From F23-D06 sp045132055 (GTDB taxonomy: Bacteria; Bacteroidota; Bacteroidia; Bacteroidales; WCHB1-69): DNA of 64,000 bases. The position numbers were made by a program, and so were the translations under genes. The notes under the pieces were generated by a model. It was not told the DNA's origin, ran no database searches, and was given only the letters and a program-made list of their open reading frames with translations. The stretch is from positions 310,001 to 374,000 of the forward strand of contig JBGURP010000033.1 of NCBI GenBank assembly GCA_045132055.1, given 5' to 3'. Shown here one piece after another: positions 26,435-34,432 of the stretch (position 1 is the stretch's first letter; each line of letters starts with the position of its first letter).

Positions 26435-29266
26435 ATGAAAAAGATATTTTTACTCACAGTTGTAATGTTAAGTCTGCTTTTTGTGCAGGCGCAGAATGTG
26501 ATGGTTGGCTCATCCGTGTCACCTCAGGTTGGTTGTGACTTCACCGTGTACGATGTTGGTGGCGAGGCTAACGACTATTATCCCAATCGTGATGATCATG
26601 TGGTCTTGCGCTCCAATGATGCCACGCATCCTGCCGTCAAGGTGGACATCCCGTTGAATTTTTTCAATGTGCACAATTCAGATACCGTGTTTATCTACGA
26701 TGGTCCCAATATGGTGGACTCCATGTTGCTGGCCACGCTGAATGACTCGCTCGTGGCAGTGTACGGAGATGTTGTGCTTTCATTTGCGGCTACTATGCGC
26801 AGCCAGACTGGCGAACTGACCATCCGCTTCAAGACAGATGGCGCTAACAATGGCATGGGGTTCAAGATGTACTCCTCCTGTGTGCGGCTTTGTCAACGCG
26901 TGGAGATTCAGTTTGATCTCAACGCTTCCAATCATTTCCCGATTCTTCAACCCGACTCAGGCTATTATTACATGCAGCTTTGTCCGTATGATACAGTGCA
27001 TTTGGTGGCCAGAGGCCGTTATCCGGATAATGACTATAATTACCATCAAAGCGACCCGACCTCTACTTTCAGATGGGATTTGGGCGACACTACCATTGAG
27101 ACTGTAGGAGGTAATGTATTAGATTACTATTTTCCGCCCGGAAATGCTTTTGATCTTGCCCTGTTGATTATTGATAACCAAGGTTGTGAGGCCATTATGG
27201 CCAGGAAAGTCAGAGTGATGACGTCTGCTAACCCCATTCGTGAGCTTTCTCCCCTGCATCCGGTGTGTACGGGTGACGAGGTGAACCTGACAATAGGCTA
27301 TGATATGATTTCCAATATTCAGGTGGATACGATTAGTAGCTATAAGAATACAGCTCTGGGTGTTCCAGACACTATCTTCCTTCCTGACGGCCTTGACTGT
27401 GGATCCGGATGTGCCTATACCTCTCCGGTGACTTTTGACATGTTCTCGCCGTCTGCGAAAATATCCTCGGTGAACGATATTCTGTATGTGCGGCTTGCCA
27501 TTGAGCATTCTTGGATTGGAGATATTTATATTCGCCTGATTTGTCCTAACGGCCAATATGCCACGATTATGAAGTATGGTGGTTCTGGATCAACGAATTG
27601 TTTGAACAGTATTCCCCAGGCAGACCGTGGCTGGCAGGGGTCTCCCGGTCCCACTAGCTCTTATTTTGGCCTGTATTATGAACCAGATGGAACTAACAAG
27701 TGTAACCCCGCCGAGAGCCCTATCGGTACCTGCTGGAACTATTGCTGGTCTAACAATGTTACCGAAGGCTATCAGTATGCATGTGGCAATGGTTGGGTGT
27801 ACGAAAGCTGCAACCATATTAACGGTAACTATGTGTCACCCACTGACACGTCCAATATGACTAATGTTTATCATCCAGATGACAATTTTTTCACCAAATT
27901 GCAGAACTGTCCGCTCAATGGAACATGGGCAATTCAGGTGATGGATGCTTGGAGCGGTGACAACGGCTATATCTGCGGTTGGGAGATGGCTTTGAATCCC
28001 TCCTTGCTTCCTACCAACTGGGGCTTCGATTTGACGGTTGATACCGCATATCTGATTGGTCCGGGTGCTGCTGAAGGCGTAGTTGTCCCAACGGATTCCG
28101 GTGATATTACCTACGTCGCCCGTGTGGTGGACGATTTCGGATGCCAGTATGACACCAACATGGTGATGCGTGTCACTCAGTCTCCCGAACCGAACCTTGG
28201 TGAGGACAGGACCGAATGCTATGGTCAGCGTATTACACTCAACCCTGGCTACGAGGCCCCGAATACTACATACGTGTGGAGCACAGGTGATGATTCCCCG
28301 ACTACAAGCGTGGTTACAGCAGGTCAATACACCGTTTATGTGGAGACGACAGACCCACAGACGGGAACTACGTGCCACGGAAGCGACACCATCAACCTGA
28401 AGTTCTATGATATGCCTTTCTTTGACTTTGATGCCAACGTGGTGCAAGGATGTGCGCCGCTGGTCGTGAAGTTTAACAATAATTCCACCCCTGAGAATTC
28501 TGTGTACAATTGGCAAATTATGAATGAAGATGCCATTGCGGTGCTTTCCTCCAATCAAAAAGAGCCTGTGTTCCAGATAGATGACCCTGGCACTTATTCT
28601 GTCAGCCTTGTGTCCACTACAGAAAATGGATGTAGCGATACAGTTATCAGATGGAATTATTTGAAAGTGAATTCACAACCGATAGCTGAATTTACCGCGG
28701 ATCCTGAAATTTCTTTGATGGGCGAGCATAACGGTGAAGTTCATTTCATTTGCTATTCCGATTCCGTATTGATGCTTTCTGACGGATGTCACTTCGTTTG
28801 GAACTTCGGGGACGGCGAGTCGGATACGACAGAGGTTTCGCCCAATCACACCTATGGCCAGTGGGGAGATTATCCTGTCACGCTTCATATTGAGACCGGT
28901 GACGGATGTGCCAGCGAGATTACCCACACGGTGGTCATTGAGCAGGACCTTATCTTCCCGAATGTGATTACACCGAACGGCGATGGCTCCAACGATGTGT
29001 TCGCTATTGAGAACTTGAATACGGATGTGAATCCGGAAGATCCTGACGGATACCGCAATAACAAGCTGGTGATTTTCGATCGCTGGGGCAAGAAAGTGTA
29101 TGAAGCCAAGAATTATGACACTTTCGCCCGCGATGGCCAAATCCAGCTGGGAAGCCAGGTGTTTGATGCCTCTGGCGTGTCAGACGGCGTGTATTACTTC
29201 TCCTTCTACTATAAAGGAAAAGCCAAGACAGTGAACTATAACGGTTCCTTGACGATTATTCGTTAG
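26435..29266 (+). CDS. Large secreted protein with T9SS type B (gliding-motility-type) C-terminus
   Basis: This 943-residue secreted protein has a signal peptide (LLFVQAQ, about residue 20), a CUB-like beta-sandwich (about 30-150), PKD-like domains, a proprotein-convertase P-domain-like segment (VRLAIEHSWIGDIYIRLICPNG ... GTWAIQVMDAWSGDNGYICGWEM), another PKD domain (FVWNFGDGESDT), and the C-terminal sorting domain of the gliding-motility-associated type (FPNVITPNGDGSNDVF ... FDRWGKKVYE ... GVYYFSFYYKGK). It should be exported by T9SS to the cell surface, likely in adhesion. A terminator hairpin follows. Confidence 0.85.
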   Translation: MKKIFLLTVVMLSLLFVQAQNVMVGSSVSPQVGCDFTVYDVGGEANDYYPNRDDHVVLRSNDATHPAVKVDIPLNFFNVHNSDTVFIYDGPNMVDSMLLATLNDSLVAVYGDVVLSFAATMRSQTGELTIRFKTDGANNGMGFKMYSSCVRLCQRVEIQFDLNASNHFPILQPDSGYYYMQLCPYDTVHLVARGRYPDNDYNYHQSDPTSTFRWDLGDTTIETVGGNVLDYYFPPGNAFDLALLIIDNQGCEAIMARKVRVMTSANPIRELSPLHPVCTGDEVNLTIGYDMISNIQVDTISSYKNTALGVPDTIFLPDGLDCGSGCAYTSPVTFDMFSPSAKISSVNDILYVRLAIEHSWIGDIYIRLICPNGQYATIMKYGGSGSTNCLNSIPQADRGWQGSPGPTSSYFGLYYEPDGTNKCNPAESPIGTCWNYCWSNNVTEGYQYACGNGWVYESCNHINGNYVSPTDTSNMTNVYHPDDNFFTKLQNCPLNGTWAIQVMDAWSGDNGYICGWEMALNPSLLPTNWGFDLTVDTAYLIGPGAAEGVVVPTDSGDITYVARVVDDFGCQYDTNMVMRVTQSPEPNLGEDRTECYGQRITLNPGYEAPNTTYVWSTGDDSPTTSVVTAGQYTVYVETTDPQTGTTCHGSDTINLKFYDMPFFDFDANVVQGCAPLVVKFNNNSTPENSVYNWQIMNEDAIAVLSSNQKEPVFQIDDPGTYSVSLVSTTENGCSDTVIRWNYLKVNSQPIAEFTADPEISLMGEHNGEVHFICYSDSVLMLSDGCHFVWNFGDGESDTTEVSPNHTYGQWGDYPVTLHIETGDGCASEITHTVVIEQDLIFPNVITPNGDGSNDVFAIENLNTDVNPEDPDGYRNNKLVIFDRWGKKVYEAKNYDTFARDGQIQLGSQVFDASGVSDGVYYFSFYYKGKAKTVNYNGSLTIIR

Positions 29267-29287
29267 GTCGATTGTTTAGATATTGTT

Positions 29288-29330
29288 AAAAAAGATTTAA
29301 CAGATTTATGTTTGTTAAATCTTTTTTTTT
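29288..29330 (+). terminator. 15-bp perfect hairpin and T-tract abutting the next promoter
   Basis: AAAAAAGATTTAACA (29288-29302) pairs perfectly with TGTTAAATCTTTTTT (29313-29327) around a 10-base loop. The T-tract runs straight into the TATTTTTG box of the next gene. Confidence 0.85.
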
Positions 29331-29338
29331 TATTTTTG
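29331..29338 (+). promoter_or_regulatory. Minus-7 box four bases before an ATG
   Basis: TATTTTTG ends at 29338 and the ATG of the helix-hairpin-helix gene is at 29343, so transcription should start at or very near the start codon (leaderless mRNA). Confidence 0.65.
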
Positions 29339-29342
29339 CGGC

Positions 29343-30017
29343 ATGAAAACAAAGTTCAATTTTACCAATGGAGAATGGGCCGCATCGTTGGTTTTGGCGG
29401 GCTTTATCCTGTTCAGTTATCTGTTCTATTTCCTGTGTGATGGGGAAAAGAATCCAGCACCGGATATGGCACAGTATGCCGCTGTGTTTGAGGAATTCAA
29501 TCTGCGGCAGAATCACATCCGAGATTCGTTGGCGAAGGTCCGGCGGACGGCCTATGCGAACCATTGTCTTTCAGATGATACGGTGCCACGCAAGAAGACT
29601 AAGCAACCCATGTACGAGATTGTGAAAATAGACCTCAATCGCTGCGATTCAACTGATATTACTGTGGTGCCGATGTTCGGCAGCAAGCGGGCCGCCCGCC
29701 TGGTGGAATATCGCGACAAGTTGGGAGGATTCCATTCGCTTGCGCAACTGCGAGAGGTGTTTGTATTGCAGGATATTCCTATGGATTTGCTGGAGAAGTA
29801 TTTCGTTGTGCATCCTGGGGACGTGCGCAAAATCAACATCAACAAGGCTACCTATAAGGAAATGATCGCTCATCCTTATTTCGATGCCTATCTGACCAAA
29901 ACGATACTGAATTACAGAAGCAAAAATGGAGATATAACTTCATTTGAAGAACTCCAGCAGATTACGCATGCCTATGCCGAATTGATGGAGAAGCTGCGCT
30001 GGTATGTCGTGTTCTGA
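29343..30017 (+). CDS. ComEA-like helix-hairpin-helix protein with N-terminal membrane anchor
   Basis: This 224-residue protein has one N-terminal membrane segment (about residues 12-32) and then helix-hairpin-helix repeats: IDLNRCDSTDITVVPMFGSKRAARLVEYRDKLGGF and ININKATYKEMIAHPYFDAYLTKTILNYRSKNG. These resemble the DNA-binding module of ComEA, the periplasmic DNA receptor of natural competence. The protein would face the periplasm. No other competence genes are nearby, so a role in DNA uptake is inferred only from the domain. Its stop is 2 bases from the stop of the convergent queA. Confidence 0.8.
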   Translation: MKTKFNFTNGEWAASLVLAGFILFSYLFYFLCDGEKNPAPDMAQYAAVFEEFNLRQNHIRDSLAKVRRTAYANHCLSDDTVPRKKTKQPMYEIVKIDLNRCDSTDITVVPMFGSKRAARLVEYRDKLGGFHSLAQLREVFVLQDIPMDLLEKYFVVHPGDVRKININKATYKEMIAHPYFDAYLTKTILNYRSKNGDITSFEELQQITHAYAELMEKLRWYVVF

Positions 30018-30019
30018 AA

Positions 30020-31237
30020 TTAGGGCAGGTAGAGGTTGGAGTCACCGTAGCTCAGGAAGCGATACTCGTGTTGTAACGCGTGCTCGTAGATGTCGCGCCA
30101 GCGATTGCCCACGAAGGCGGAGATGAGCAGCAGGAGCGTGCTCTGGGGCTGATGGAAGTTGGTGATGATGCCTTGGACCATGCGGGGCTGGTAGGTGGGC
30201 AAGATGATGAGGCTGGTGGCGCCGCGCAACAGGTCGGTCTGCTGGGCATGGAGGTGCTCCAGGATGGCTTGTAGCGACTCGTCTGCCGTGACTTGGCGCA
30301 GAGCTTCATCATCGTAGATTTCCCACTGGCTGACTTTCAGCGGATCGGGACGATTGAGGCGGAGCTTGGCCCCCATGATGAACAGCGACTCCAGCGTACG
30401 GGCCACGGTCGTGCCCACTGCAATGCAGCGTTTGCCGATATACTGGGTTAGATGCTCGATGAGTGCCTCTGTGATGACGATTTTCTCCTCGTGCATGTAG
30501 TGCTCGCCGATGGTTTCGCTGGTCACGGGTTTGAAAGTGCCTGCGCCTACGTGCAGCGTGACGAAATCCGTGTCGATGCCTTTCCGATGCAGGTCTTCGA
30601 AAACACTGTCCGTGAAGTGTAATCCAGCAGTGGGGGCAGCTACAGAACCATCGTGCTTGGCATAGACGGTCTGGTAGCGCAATTCGTCATTCTCGTCGGC
30701 GGCGCGTTTGATATAGGGTGGAAGCGGTATTTTGCCGTAATGTTCCAGCCATTCGGCGAAGGAGACACCATTGTCGTCCCAGCGGAACGTGACCTCGAAA
30801 GTGCTCTCCACATTGTCGCCTTTGGTGGCCGTCACTGTAACAGTCTTGTTGCCCATGGGCACGGTGATTTGAAGCGGGTGTTTCCATCGTTTGGCGTTGC
30901 CCACCATGCATTTCCACGTTACCTCGCCGGTTTGGGCAAAGGCGGTGGCGGGGTCGTTGGTGGGGTAGAGGGGCTCCAGACAGAATATTTCAATGGCAGC
31001 GCCGGTGGCGTTGTGCACGAGCAACCGCGCGTGTATGACCTTGGAGTTGTTGAACACCAACAGGCTCTCTTCCGGAATGAAATCTGGAAGATGATCGAAA
31101 CGACTGTCAGTGATGCTGCCGTTCCGATAAACTAAAAGCTTGGAGTGGTCCCGCTGTGCGGCGGGGAAGAAGGCGATACGCTCCTCGGGGAGCTCGTAGT
31201 TGAAATCTTCAATCCGGATGTGTCGTGAATCTGTCAT
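30020..31237 (-). CDS. queA: S-adenosylmethionine:tRNA ribosyltransferase-isomerase
   Basis: This 405-residue enzyme transfers the ribosyl part of SAM to preQ1-modified tRNA to form epoxyqueuosine. Family stretches include FNYELPEERIAFFPAAQRDHSKLLV, VFNNSKVIHARL, GSVAAPTAGLHFT and VTLHVGAGTFKPV. It is longer than the usual 340-350 residues because of an insertion around residues 90-130, which I recall as common in Bacteroidota QueA. The ATG at 31237 is chosen because the upstream in-frame sequence crosses a TACTTTTG box only 8 bases away. No other queuosine genes are adjacent. Confidence 0.92.
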   Translation of the reverse strand: MTDSRHIRIEDFNYELPEERIAFFPAAQRDHSKLLVYRNGSITDSRFDHLPDFIPEESLLVFNNSKVIHARLLVHNATGAAIEIFCLEPLYPTNDPATAFAQTGEVTWKCMVGNAKRWKHPLQITVPMGNKTVTVTATKGDNVESTFEVTFRWDDNGVSFAEWLEHYGKIPLPPYIKRAADENDELRYQTVYAKHDGSVAAPTAGLHFTDSVFEDLHRKGIDTDFVTLHVGAGTFKPVTSETIGEHYMHEEKIVITEALIEHLTQYIGKRCIAVGTTVARTLESLFIMGAKLRLNRPDPLKVSQWEIYDDEALRQVTADESLQAILEHLHAQQTDLLRGATSLIILPTYQPRMVQGIITNFHQPQSTLLLLISAFVGNRWRDIYEHALQHEYRFLSYGDSNLYLP

Positions 31238-31245
31238 AGCGGCGG

Positions 31246-31253
31246 CAAAAGTA
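31246..31253 (-). promoter_or_regulatory. Minus-7 box for queA (TACTTTTG)
   Basis: Minus-strand TAnnTTTG match ending 8 bases before the queA ATG; the predicted leader is only a few bases. Confidence 0.6.
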
Positions 31254-31314
31254 CAAAAAATCGGGGTTGGGGAAGGTTTTTTATCAAGGTATTCCAAGGT
31301 AAAGAAAAAAAGTG

Positions 31315-31322
31315 TACTTTTG
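31315..31322 (+). promoter_or_regulatory. Minus-7 box for the tRNA pair (TACTTTTG)
   Basis: Plus-strand TAnnTTTG match 12 bases before the tRNA-Pro 5' end. Confidence 0.6.
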
Positions 31323-31334
31323 CAGCCGCAAAAA

Positions 31335-31412
31335 CGGGATATAGCGTAGTCCGGTTATCGCGCCTGCTTTGGGAGCAGGAGGTCGCAAGTTCGAATCTTG
31401 CTATCCCGACCA
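31335..31412 (+). tRNA. tRNA-Pro (anticodon TGG), CCA encoded
   Basis: A full cloverleaf is readable. The acceptor stem is CGGGATA with TATCCCG, the anticodon stem-loop is CCTGC-TTTGGGA-GCAGG, and the T-arm is GCAAG-TTCGAAT-CTTGC. The 3' end is A-CCA, encoded in the DNA. Confidence 0.95.
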
Positions 31413-31432
31413 ATTGAAGCTATAACAGCTAT

Positions 31433-31506
31433 GGTTCCGTAGCTCAACTGGATAGAGCAGCTGCCTTCTAAGCAGCAGGTTCTGCGTTCGAGTCGCAGCG
31501 GAATCA
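31433..31506 (+). tRNA. tRNA-Arg (anticodon TCT), CCA not encoded
   Basis: The acceptor stem GGTTCCG pairs with CGGAATC (one G-T pair), the anticodon stem-loop is GCTGC-CTTCTAA-GCAGC, and the T-arm is CTGCG-TTCGAGT-CGCAG. After discriminator A the DNA reads CACC, so CCA must be added enzymatically. It lies 20 bases after tRNA-Pro. Confidence 0.95.
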
Positions 31507-31511
31507 CACCG

Positions 31512-31540
31512 AAAGGCATCCTGAATGGATGCCTTTTTTG
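31512..31540 (+). terminator. Terminator of the tRNA pair
   Basis: AAAGGCATCC (31512-31521) pairs with GGATGCCTTT (31527-31536), followed by further T residues. Confidence 0.85.
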
Positions 31541-31605
31541 TTTTCTAAGTTCAGGCAATATTGGTGTCCTTTGTTCGTTGATAAACTGCGTTGCTTTGAT
31601 TTTTT

Positions 31606-31613
31606 TATCTTTG
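31606..31613 (+). promoter_or_regulatory. Minus-7 box (TATCTTTG) for the sigma factor gene
   Basis: TAnnTTTG match 56 bases before the ECF sigma factor ATG. Confidence 0.55.
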
Positions 31614-31669
31614 CAAAAAGTTTTTTTTAATAGAACCCAAAGTTTTTATAATATTTTTCGTTATTCATA

Positions 31670-32230
31670 ATGAGTGAGCATACAAATGACCGAATCGCTC
31701 GATGGCTGGAGGGTTGCCTTGAGGGCAACAGAAGGGCTCAACACAAGCTGTTCAAGCACTTCTACAGTCCCATGTTCCGGCTCTGTATGCGCTATGCCGG
31801 CAGCACCGACGAAGCGGAGGATATGCTCAACGAAGGTTTCTTGAAAGTGTTTTCTAACCTTGACAAATATGAAAACACAGGCTTTTTTGAATCGTGGATG
31901 AAACGGGTGATGATCAACTCGGCGCTGGACTACAGAAGGAAATACAGTCCGAAGATGGAGCTGACCGACCTGGAAGAGGTGGCGGAGTCGTCGTCCATCG
32001 GTTATGATGTGAATACGGCGGTTTCTAATCTCTCTTCGGAGGCAATCGTCTCCCTGGTGCAGCAGCTTCCCCCGATGACCCGAACAGTGTTCAACCTGTT
32101 CGTGATGGACGGTCTGTCCCATGCGGAAATCGCGCAGCAGCTGAACATCAGCGAAGGTACTTCCGCTTGGCACGTGAACGCCGCCCGCACCCGTCTCAAA
32201 AACGAGATTGTAAAACTGAATAACGAATAG
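31670..32230 (+). CDS. ECF-type RNA polymerase sigma factor
   Basis: This 186-residue sigma-70 family protein has region 2 (FSPMFRLCMRYAG-like core, AEDMLNEGFLKVFSNLDKYE) and region 4 with a helix-turn-helix (LPPMTRTVFNLFVMDGLSHAEIAQQLNISEGTSAWHVNAARTRLK). It would direct RNA polymerase to a stress or surface regulon. The next gene starts 3 bases after its stop and encodes a membrane protein with a cytoplasmic N-terminus, the usual position of an anti-sigma partner. Confidence 0.88.
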   Translation: MSEHTNDRIARWLEGCLEGNRRAQHKLFKHFYSPMFRLCMRYAGSTDEAEDMLNEGFLKVFSNLDKYENTGFFESWMKRVMINSALDYRRKYSPKMELTDLEEVAESSSIGYDVNTAVSNLSSEAIVSLVQQLPPMTRTVFNLFVMDGLSHAEIAQQLNISEGTSAWHVNAARTRLKNEIVKLNNE

Positions 32231-32233
32231 ACT

Positions 32234-32746
32234 ATGGCAGAATTTGACCAATTGATAAAAGAGAAAATGGAAAAGGCCCAGTACGCCTACCGTCCTTCCG
32301 CGTGGCGCAGCTTCGCGAAAAGCGCTGGTGTGCGCGCAGGATTGTCGGGCTTGCAAATAGCAGCCATTGCCGTGGCGGTGGTGGCCGTTGTCACCGGCAT
32401 AACCCTGGGCGTTGTTTTCTCAGGACATCCCGTGCCCAGTAGTGAACAGGATGCAGTAGTCAGTGTACAGGATACCGTAGAGACGCAGCACGCTGCGTCT
32501 CCTGTCCATGATAATGATGAACAAATTGCCGTAGAGACGTGCCATGGTGCGTCTCAGACACAGGATAAACAGGGTACAGCAAACAGTGCACAGGGTACAG
32601 TTGAGACGCAGCACGCTGCGTCTCAGCCAACCGACAACCGCCAGCGCCCTGCGTACGGCCGTCCTTTGGAAATTCTCGTGGACACCATTACAGAAATGGA
32701 GCCTACGGACGAACAGTTGCGCCAGGGCAATAGCCGGCTTTTCTAA
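32234..32746 (+). CDS. Single-pass membrane protein, putative anti-sigma partner, with in-frame repeat insertions
   Basis: This 170-residue protein has a cytoplasmic N-terminus of about 38 residues (MAEFDQLIKEKMEKAQYAYRPSAW), one membrane segment (about residues 39-63) and a polar outer domain. The arrangement after an ECF sigma gene suggests a regulator of the sigma factor; no zinc-binding anti-sigma motif is present. Residues about 70-130 are built from repeat DNA: three copies of a 22-bp palindrome give VETQHAAS, VETCHGAS and VETQHAAS, with heptamer blocks before and between. The native protein without them would be about 110 residues. Confidence 0.72.
   Translation: MAEFDQLIKEKMEKAQYAYRPSAWRSFAKSAGVRAGLSGLQIAAIAVAVVAVVTGITLGVVFSGHPVPSSEQDAVVSVQDTVETQHAASPVHDNDEQIAVETCHGASQTQDKQGTANSAQGTVETQHAASQPTDNRQRPAYGRPLEILVDTITEMEPTDEQLRQGNSRLF
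32441..32475 (+). repeat. Heptamer block in the putative anti-sigma gene (first)
   Basis: Five consecutive 7-bp units (for example AGTGTAC at 32462-32468 and AGGATAC at 32469-32475) just before the first palindrome. Confidence 0.7.
32480..32501. repeat. In-frame palindrome, copy 2 of the GAGACGC family
   Basis: GAGACGCAGC, two bases, GCTGCGTCTC: a perfect 10-bp inverted repeat. With the preceding GTA codon it encodes VETQHAAS. Confidence 0.88.
32534..32555. repeat. In-frame palindrome, copy 3
   Basis: GAGACGTGCC, two bases, GGTGCGTCTC: the same element with two imperfect pairs. It encodes VETCHGAS and begins exactly 54 bp (18 codons) after copy 2. Confidence 0.82.
32567..32601 (+). repeat. 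Heptamer block in the putative anti-sigma gene (second)
   Basis: Five consecutive 7-bp units of the type GTACAGC / AAACAGT leading directly into palindrome copy 4. Confidence 0.75.
32603..32624. repeat. In-frame palindrome, copy 4
   Basis: Identical over 22 bp to copy 2, starting 69 bp (23 codons) after copy 3, again encoding VETQHAAS. Confidence 0.88.
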
Positions 32747-32793
32747 TTCACCTGTTTGTGTTATCGCTGTTCAAGAAAAAGTAAACATTTCAC

Positions 32794-32828
32794 AAAAAAA
32801 AGACCGACTGAAAAGCCGGTCTTTTTTT
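32794..32828. terminator. Bidirectional terminator
   Basis: AAAAAAAGACCG pairs with CGGTCTTTTTTT around ACTGAAAAGC, between the putative anti-sigma gene and convergent pepD. Confidence 0.88.
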
Positions 32829-32842
32829 GTATAGGTCAGAAC

Positions 32843-34300
32843 CTATTTCTTCGGGATGTTCTTGAGCACTTCCACGAGGAAGTCGAAGAACTTGCCGACG
32901 CTGTCGATGTTCACGCGCTCAACCGGGGAGTGCGGATGCTCGATGGTAGGACCGAAGGAAACCATGTCCCAATCAGGATAGCATGCGCCGAAGAGGCCGC
33001 ATTCCAAACCGGCGTGGATAGCCATGATTTTGGGTTCTTCTTTGAATTTCTTTTTGTAAACACTCTGGCAGGTTTTGAGGATGGGTGACTTCATGTTGGG
33101 TTTCCATCCCGGATAAGCGCCGGAGAGTTCGATGCCGCATTCAGCGAGTTCTGCGATGGCGGTCATTCTGTCACCGAGGGCGTTCTTAGCGCTATCCACG
33201 GAGCTGCGGAGCAGACAGGTGACGCTCATGGTGCCGTTCTCAGCCTTGATGGCAGCCACGTTGTTAGAAGTCTCTACCAAGTTCTCCATGGAGTCGCTCA
33301 TGCGGAGCACACCATTAGGAATAGCAAACACCATGTTGATGAACTGGTTCTGTGCTTTGGTGCGGATTACCTTCTTGGGCGTATCCACTGCCTTCACGCT
33401 GACAGAGAGGTTCTCTTCTGTGGCGGAGAACTCGGCCTTGAGCGTTTCGTCGAACTTCTTGGCGAAGGTCTTGAATGCGGTGGCTTTCTTGGCGGGAACA
33501 GCCAGGATGGCGTTTACCTCACGCGGGATGGCGTTGCGCAGGCCACCGCCGTTGATGGAGGCCAGACATGCACCGTATTCCTTGATGGCGGTGGTGATGA
33601 AGCGCGTGGCAATCTTGTTGGCGTTGGCGCGTCCCAAGTTGATGTCCATGCCGGAGTGGCCGCCGTGCAGACCCGTGACAATGAGCTGGAAGCCCTTCAT
33701 GTCAGCAGGTGTCGGCATGGTTGTGTATTTGCGCTCGAAGTTGGCATCCAGACCGCCGGCGCAACCCACATACAATTCACCCTCCGTCTCAGAGTCGAGG
33801 TTGATGAGGATTTTGCCTTTCACAAATCCCTTCTTCAAACCGAAGGCGCCGGTCATGCCGGTTTCTTCGTCGATGGTGACCAAAATCTCCATCGGACCGT
33901 GTTTTACGCCCGGGGTGGTGACACATGCCAATGCAGCGCACACGCCGATGCCGTTGTCTGCACCGAGGGTGGTTCTGTTGGCACGAACCCAGCCCTTGTC
34001 GATGATCGGCTCAATGGGGTTCTTCAGGAAGTCGAACTTCGGATCGTCGGCTTGCGGCACCATGTCGGTGTGACCTTGCAGAATCACAGGGGTGAGGTTT
34101 TCCATGCCCTTGGTGGCCGGAACGGTGAACAGCAGGTTGCCGGTCTTGTCTTGTTCAACTTTCACTTTGTGATCTTTTGCCCATTGTTTCATCCATTTGA
34201 TGGCAGCATCCTCGTGTTTGGAAGGGTGCGGGCAGTCGCAAAGGTTTGCAAAATTCTCCCACAAATCGTGGGGATACAGTTTCAATAAGTCTTTGTTCAT
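32843..34300 (-). CDS. pepD: Aminoacyl-histidine dipeptidase (PepD, M20 family)
   Basis: This 485-residue di-zinc dipeptidase cleaves Xaa-His and other dipeptides in the cytoplasm. Metal and catalytic motifs are present: GHTDMV (H77, D79), LGADNGIG (D115), DEETG (E145-E146), LDSE and the late EHPHSPVE. GLHGGHSGMDI starts the lid domain. The length matches PepD (about 485). No signal peptide is seen. No TAnnTTTG box was found upstream. Confidence 0.93.
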   Translation of the reverse strand: MNKDLLKLYPHDLWENFANLCDCPHPSKHEDAAIKWMKQWAKDHKVKVEQDKTGNLLFTVPATKGMENLTPVILQGHTDMVPQADDPKFDFLKNPIEPIIDKGWVRANRTTLGADNGIGVCAALACVTTPGVKHGPMEILVTIDEETGMTGAFGLKKGFVKGKILINLDSETEGELYVGCAGGLDANFERKYTTMPTPADMKGFQLIVTGLHGGHSGMDINLGRANANKIATRFITTAIKEYGACLASINGGGLRNAIPREVNAILAVPAKKATAFKTFAKKFDETLKAEFSATEENLSVSVKAVDTPKKVIRTKAQNQFINMVFAIPNGVLRMSDSMENLVETSNNVAAIKAENGTMSVTCLLRSSVDSAKNALGDRMTAIAELAECGIELSGAYPGWKPNMKSPILKTCQSVYKKKFKEEPKIMAIHAGLECGLFGACYPDWDMVSFGPTIEHPHSPVERVNIDSVGKFFDFLVEVLKNIPKK

Positions 34301-34392
34301 TTTTTTATTGGGTTTAAAAGTTTATAATGTTCGTGTTTTTATTTGTGAGAGGCGATGTGCACACTCTATTATGAATTATTTCTACTCTTACT

Positions 34393-34432
34393 CTCTAATC
34401 TTTTAATCTTTTAATCTTTTAATCTCTCATCT
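34393..34432. repeat. Octamer array crossing the BatA-like stop codon
   Basis: Units of 8 bp, three of them exactly TTTTAATC (34401-34424), flanked by CTCTAATC and TCTCATCT. The complement of the stop codon (34419-34421) lies inside a unit, and the last residues (EMRD) are encoded by the array. Confidence 0.85.

Noticed and set aside
32480..32624. Transcription terminators or factor sites inside the putative anti-sigma gene
   Set aside because: There are no T-tracts, the frame is open throughout, and the same element recurs elsewhere, so a dispersed repeat explains it better.
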